This document shows, one piece after another, positions 37,689-41,293 of a DNA stretch of 41,293 bases; the first letter of the stretch is position 1, and each line of letters starts with the position of its first letter. The notes beneath the pieces were generated by a model that had not been told where the DNA came from, ran no database searches, and saw only the letters and a list, made by a program, of their open reading frames with translations. Both the position numbers and the translations under genes were made by a program. The stretch is from Planctomycetota bacterium (lineage in GTDB: Bacteria; Planctomycetota; Planctomycetia; Gemmatales; Gemmataceae): contig JAKOSN010000273.1 in NCBI GenBank assembly GCA_029777335.1, positions 1 to 41,293 on the forward strand, written 5' to 3'.

Positions 37689-39401
37689 TCAGCGGCGTGT
37701 CTGGAACTCGGTGGAATTAAGGAGCGCCCACAGAATGTCTTCAAAGGCCTCGCTGCGGCTGCTGGCCTTCTGGATGTAGGTCAGGCACTTCTGGCGTTCG
37801 CGTTCGGTCGGCTTGCGGGCCAGGGTGCGCAGGTAGAGGATCTCCAGCGCCTCAGCATCTTTGGGCGTGTCGCGCAGGAGGCGGGCCAGGGTGGTATCGC
37901 CGCGCGCCTCAATGCGCTGCTGAATGAGCGGATTATTCATCAGCATCAGGGCCTGGGGTACGCTCCCCTCGATATCCTCCGGGCGCGACGAGGGATCGTA
38001 GGCGAACGCCTGCTTGAACAGCTGTTCGAGACCTCCGCCGAACCCGAACCGCCCGCCGCCAAAGCCTCCGGGCCGCCCGCCGCCAAAGCCCGGTCGGCCG
38101 CCGAGCGGACCGAGCACCCCCACCAGCGATTCCCACAGGGCATCGGCACGGAGCCGCGTGGGATAGCTGGCGGCAAACTGCAGATGCTCGCTGGGCGAAT
38201 CGCCCAGACGAATCTGGCGCTGGTAGGCCTCGGTGTTCAGGATCACCCGGTAGAGCGCCTTGATGTCGTGATTGGTGCCACGGAAGGAACCGGCCAGGCG
38301 AATGATCACCGGTGCCATCACCGCTTCCTTGAGCGGGCCGAGATCATCGACCGGCTGATAGAACCCCTGCCCCAGCAACTCGTGCCAGATGCGATTGACA
38401 AAAGCCGCCGAGAACCAGGGGTTGGACTTGTCGGTGAGGCGCGTGGCCAGTTCCTTGCGGCGCTCGCTATCGCTCAGTCCCCGGCGGGTCGAGGTGCCGT
38501 CAAGGAAACGCGGACTCACCATCGTGCCCGCGCGCGGGTTGTCCTTGTCAGGCATGCGGTGTTCGCCAAAGCGCAGCGAAACCAGTTCGATGCCGACAAA
38601 GCGATTGGATTCCTTGTCGCGCACCAGGCGTTGGCGCACGCGCGCAAAGTAGGAGGCGAACTCGTGGAATTGCTGGCGTTTCCACACATCGCTGGGGTGA
38701 TCGTGGCACTGGGCACACTGGATCTGAATCCCCATGAAGACGCGCGAGGCCTCGGCGGCCTGCTCGACCGCCGAATCCGCACCCATGTGCGAACCGAGGA
38801 AGAAGGCCATCCCCTTGGCGCCGGTGTCGTCGTAACGGATTTCGCCCTCGACGGTCAGCATGGCCTTGACGATCTCATCCCAGCTCTTGTTCTCCTTCAG
38901 TTGCTCGGTCATCCACACCTCGAAGGAGCGCGCCAGGATTTGACCGCGCTGATCGGCCAGCTTGGCGGCGATGACGGCACGCCAGTAGCGCGCCCAGTGG
39001 CGTGCATACTCGGGGCTGTCCAGGAGTTGGTCGATTAACCGGGCCCGTTTGTCACTCTCCTTGCTGGCGACGAAGTCCTGGGTCTGGCGGACCGTGGGGA
39101 GGCGGCCGGTGAGATCCAGCGTCACCCGGCGGATAAATTGCTCGTCGGTGGTGCGTGCTGCTTTCTTGACCGAGGCCCCCAGTTCGCGCGCAATCAGGTC
39201 GTCGATCTCGCGGGGGGTGAGGGGCGTGGTGGCTCCCTTGCGCCACTCCTCCAGCGCAATTGTTGTTCGACCGCTCGAAGTGGATTTGGATTTGGTCTTG
39301 CTCTCGTCGGCGCGAATGGGAAGCGCCAGGGTCAGGGTTGCCACTCCCGCGAACAGGAACGCCAGGCGTGGCAGCGGCAGGGTTGAGGAACAGAGACGCA
39401 T
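37689..39401 (-). CDS. DUF1549/DUF1553 domain-containing protein with Gly/Phe-rich loop
   Basis: A 570-residue exported protein. The signal peptide is MRLCSSTLPLPRLAFLFAGVA with cleavage near IRADES. DUF1549 spans about 60-260 with QCAQCHDHPSDVWKRQQFHEFASYFARV, giving one CxxCH haem site; DUF1553 follows with AAFVNRIWHELLGQGFYQPVDDLGP. No separate PSCyt1 domain is present, unlike the gene at 1693. A glycine/phenylalanine-rich stretch (GFGGGRPGGFGGGRFGFGGG) interrupts DUF1553 at 38033-38106. The start is the ATG at 39401 after AGGAG; a 66-base longer reading loses the signal peptide. It pairs with the downstream DUF1501 gene. Confidence 0.92.
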   Translation of the reverse strand: MRLCSSTLPLPRLAFLFAGVATLTLALPIRADESKTKSKSTSSGRTTIALEEWRKGATTPLTPREIDDLIARELGASVKKAARTTDEQFIRRVTLDLTGRLPTVRQTQDFVASKESDKRARLIDQLLDSPEYARHWARYWRAVIAAKLADQRGQILARSFEVWMTEQLKENKSWDEIVKAMLTVEGEIRYDDTGAKGMAFFLGSHMGADSAVEQAAEASRVFMGIQIQCAQCHDHPSDVWKRQQFHEFASYFARVRQRLVRDKESNRFVGIELVSLRFGEHRMPDKDNPRAGTMVSPRFLDGTSTRRGLSDSERRKELATRLTDKSNPWFSAAFVNRIWHELLGQGFYQPVDDLGPLKEAVMAPVIIRLAGSFRGTNHDIKALYRVILNTEAYQRQIRLGDSPSEHLQFAASYPTRLRADALWESLVGVLGPLGGRPGFGGGRPGGFGGGRFGFGGGLEQLFKQAFAYDPSSRPEDIEGSVPQALMLMNNPLIQQRIEARGDTTLARLLRDTPKDAEALEILYLRTLARKPTERERQKCLTYIQKASSRSEAFEDILWALLNSTEFQTRR

Positions 39402-39533
39402 GGAAACAGGCTCCTGATCGGGCAAGTTCGCCAATGGGGCAGCACCAACTGCCACAGCACTGCTCAAGGTGATCGTAGCATCAAACCCCGTCGTGGGGGG
39501 AAAAGTAGCGGTTCGTCGGCTCTCATCTTTGGT

Positions 39534-40700
39534 CTAGCTTCCGGGAGGAGCCGGCGCAGTACCCCCGGAGGCATTTTCAAACCACTGGTAGACCTCCTGG
39601 GCCCGCTGCTGGAGGCGGTCCAGACTCTTCGCGACCGTCTCGCCCCGGGTGAAGATCGTCAGCATTGGATGGCCTTGTTCAAAGGAGGCCTCGGGGGGCG
39701 GCAGATCGGCGAAGTCGGGCGCCTCGTGCAGCCCGGGCGGATGGCAGAGTTGCTCCGCCCACGGAACACAGGGGGGCAGGGCGATGGGATGCCGCGCATA
39801 CAGAACTCCCTTGGCAATCACCTGGTTGCGCTGGGGAGGCGGGATCGTTGGCTCGCGCTGGGCGAAGATATCCGCATGCCAGCGGAGCAGCGGCCAGCCA
39901 GTGGCATATTCGAGCACCTCAACCGAGGCGGTGTAGCGCGGGTTCACCTCGACCGGCCAGGGCACCTCGTTTTGAAGGATCAAATCGACGCCAAAAATTC
40001 CGCGCACTCCCCCCTCCTGGGCGAGAACATTGCCGAGCCGTTCCAGCGTGGCGCACAGCGCGTTGCTCAGCGGAACGGGCCCCACGCTGCCACAGTAACG
40101 AAAGTCCGAGGTCCCCAGCCAGGGTTCGCCAACCAGCTGCCGGGTCACTCCCAGAAGGCGCGCTCCAGACGCGGTGCCCAGGTAGAGGGCGGCATGGCTG
40201 ACGCCTTCCAGGAACGCTTGCAGGTAGTAGAGCCCGCTCGGGGTCGAACCATCCCAGAAGCGGATACGACTGCCGCCGGCACTGGCCAGGGGTTTGAGCA
40301 ACCAGCGCGGGCCGGTCGGCAGATCCTCTGTCAGATCACGCACTTCGGGGATCGTCAATCCCGCCCGATGCACCAGGGCGGCGAATGGGGCGGGCCAGCG
40401 CACCCGGGCCAGCACCTCGGGGGGATTGCCCCACAGGGGACGAAGACGCCCCAGGTGCGCGACGATCTCGGGGTGGTTCTCCAGGGCGCCGGTATAGAGC
40501 AACGGGGCTTGCGGTGCCTCCGCCACGACGTCGAGCAATCCCTCGGGATAGTCTTCCGGCGCCACCACCGTGCCGGGGCAGTGTTGCCGCAGATCAAGAT
40601 CACCAAAGAGATCGGCGCCCCACGGCTGAAAGCCGGCCCGGATCGCGGAGAATGCCGCGGCCCGTACACTCGCCCCAACCAGGAGCAGATCAACACCCAT
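39534..40700 (-). CDS. ATP-grasp domain protein of unknown substrate
   Basis: A 388-residue cytoplasmic ATP-grasp enzyme. The N-terminal part MGVDLLLVGASVRAAAFSAIRAGF is a Rossmann-like pre-ATP-grasp domain. The ATP-binding part has RWLLKPLASAGGSRIRFW, then YYLQAFLEGVSHAALYLG, and GIFGVDLILQNEVPWPVEVNPRYTASVEVLE holds the metal-binding Glu-x-Asn. Such enzymes form amide or thioester bonds through an acyl phosphate. Related ATP-grasp genes occur in planctomycete tetrahydromethanopterin C1 clusters, but no C1 gene is present here, so that link is only a possibility. The ATG at 40700 has AAAGG about 11 bases upstream. It is divergent from the dehydrogenase gene. Confidence 0.85.
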   Translation of the reverse strand: MGVDLLLVGASVRAAAFSAIRAGFQPWGADLFGDLDLRQHCPGTVVAPEDYPEGLLDVVAEAPQAPLLYTGALENHPEIVAHLGRLRPLWGNPPEVLARVRWPAPFAALVHRAGLTIPEVRDLTEDLPTGPRWLLKPLASAGGSRIRFWDGSTPSGLYYLQAFLEGVSHAALYLGTASGARLLGVTRQLVGEPWLGTSDFRYCGSVGPVPLSNALCATLERLGNVLAQEGGVRGIFGVDLILQNEVPWPVEVNPRYTASVEVLEYATGWPLLRWHADIFAQREPTIPPPQRNQVIAKGVLYARHPIALPPCVPWAEQLCHPPGLHEAPDFADLPPPEASFEQGHPMLTIFTRGETVAKSLDRLQQRAQEVYQWFENASGGTAPAPPGS

Positions 40701-40750
40701 CGTCGCTTCAACCTTTCTTCTGTCAATAACACCGCCCGAAGACCTTTTTT

Positions 40751-40763
40751 ACACAGATTGTGT
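40751..40763. promoter_or_regulatory. Small palindrome in the divergent ATP-grasp/dehydrogenase gap
   Basis: ACACA-GAT-TGTGT is a perfect 5-bp inverted repeat with a 3-base centre in the 145-base gap between divergent genes. It could be an operator half-site pair; chance is not excluded. Confidence 0.3.
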
Positions 40764-40845
40764 CGATCGTTGCGTCCGGCGCCTGGGCGGATTACACTGC
40801 CGGGGAAGTGGGACGACAAGACGTTCTGGCACAGGGGGGATCGGT

Positions 40846-41293
40846 ATGAAGAGGCGGCAGCGGTGGGGAGGGGCGAGTCTGGGTGGCATGGTGGTGCTTC
40901 TGGCGCTCACCCAACCAACGACCGGTGAACCCGAGCGTCCCGCCACGGCGCCGGGGTTGGCGACTCCTGGCCCCCTGGCACCACGCGAGGAACAGGCGAC
41001 CTTTCGCGTCCCCAGGGGGTTTCGGGTCGAGCTGGTCGCCTCCGAACCACAGGTGGTCGATCCGGTCGCCATGGCCTTCGACGAGAATGGCCGTCTCTTT
41101 GTCGCTGAGATGCGCGGCTATCCCAATGACGGAGTCGGCAGCGGCACCCTCACCTCCGGCAAGGTGAAGTTGCTGGAGGACCGCGACGGCGATGGGTTTT
41201 ATGAGAAAGCGACAATTTTCCTCGACAAACTCTCTCTTCCAACCTCGGTAATGCCCTGTCGCGGCGGGTTGCTGGTCGCGGTCGCTCCCGACC
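40846..41293 (+). CDS. PVC-type membrane-bound dehydrogenase / beta-propeller protein, N-terminal part
   Basis: The gene runs off the window after 149 residues. An N-terminal hydrophobic stretch (LGGMVVLLALTQPTTG) acts as signal or anchor. From about residue 50, QATFRVPRGFRVELVASEPQVVDPVAMAFDENGRLFVAEMRGYPNDG matches the start of the PVC-type dehydrogenase/propeller domain (TIGR02604-like), followed by KVKLLEDRDGDGFYEKATIFLDKLSLPTSVMP. Such proteins usually continue into HEAT repeats and a C-terminal cytochrome c domain and are periplasmic sugar or alcohol dehydrogenase candidates. Those parts lie outside. The ATG at 40846 follows GGGGGGATCGGT. Confidence 0.85.
   Translation, partial: MKRRQRWGGASLGGMVVLLALTQPTTGEPERPATAPGLATPGPLAPREEQATFRVPRGFRVELVASEPQVVDPVAMAFDENGRLFVAEMRGYPNDGVGSGTLTSGKVKLLEDRDGDGFYEKATIFLDKLSLPTSVMPCRGGLLVAVAPD

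Noticed and set aside
40721..40726. TTGACA (minus strand) as the ATP-grasp gene promoter
   Set aside because: It lies about 20 bases before the start codon, so its -10 box would fall in the coding sequence.

Overview
The window is high-GC bacterial chromosome from a planctomycete, most likely of the Gemmata group. Two DUF1549/DUF1553 + DUF1501 gene pairs with c-type haem motifs, a DUF1559 prepilin-like protein, a TIGR03067 protein and the start of a PVC-type dehydrogenase (TIGR02604-like) are all hallmarks of that phylum. No tRNA, rRNA, CRISPR array, insertion sequence or phage gene was seen. Lineage is inferred from gene families, not from a marker tree.

Layout. 1-196: 3' end of an ABC transporter ATPase gene. 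238-4311 (minus): first secreted cytochrome/DUF1501 pair. 4456-5610 (minus): DUF6348-like protein. 5811-15772 (minus): a tightly packed seven-gene operon running HMG-CoA reductase, UbiA-family prenyltransferase, PEP-synthase-like dikinase, DUF3419 (BtaA-like) aminocarboxypropyl transferase, a polytopic phytol-kinase-like protein with a DUF92-like second half, a GNAT-type acyltransferase and an OleC/FadD-like AMP ligase. Several junctions are 4-11 nt overlaps and the operon ends in a 10-bp AT-rich hairpin. This is the strongest candidate for an undescribed system: an isoprenoid-lipid pathway that seems to join a prenyl group, an aminocarboxypropyl group from S-adenosylmethionine and an acyl group. 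15994-17199 (plus): divergent UPF0261 (Tm-1-like) gene, then three successive perfect hairpins.

17335-24197: single genes, mostly secreted: DUF1559 prepilin-like protein, thioredoxin-like protein, phospholipase D-like protein, TIGR03067 protein, a small two-repeat secreted protein, an unknown protein, and a phosphatase-cytochrome c' fusion. 24247-29254 (minus): the conserved translation operon infC-rpmI-rplT-pheS-pheT. infC appears to start at a rare AUC codon, and there is an intrinsic-terminator-like attenuator between infC and rpmI. 29543-32948 (minus): three tandem paralogous zinc-ribbon membrane proteins with nearly identical leaders and 5' ends. 33143-35513 (plus): MoaD-like protein, Asp-box beta-propeller protein and an orphan PxpC. 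35529-36215 (minus): family 5 uracil-DNA glycosylase. 36352-39401 (minus): second DUF1549/DUF1553 + DUF1501 pair. 39534-40700 (minus): ATP-grasp protein. 40846 to the end (plus): truncated PVC-type dehydrogenase.

All family names come from recognising motifs by eye. No database search, structure prediction or alignment program was run.
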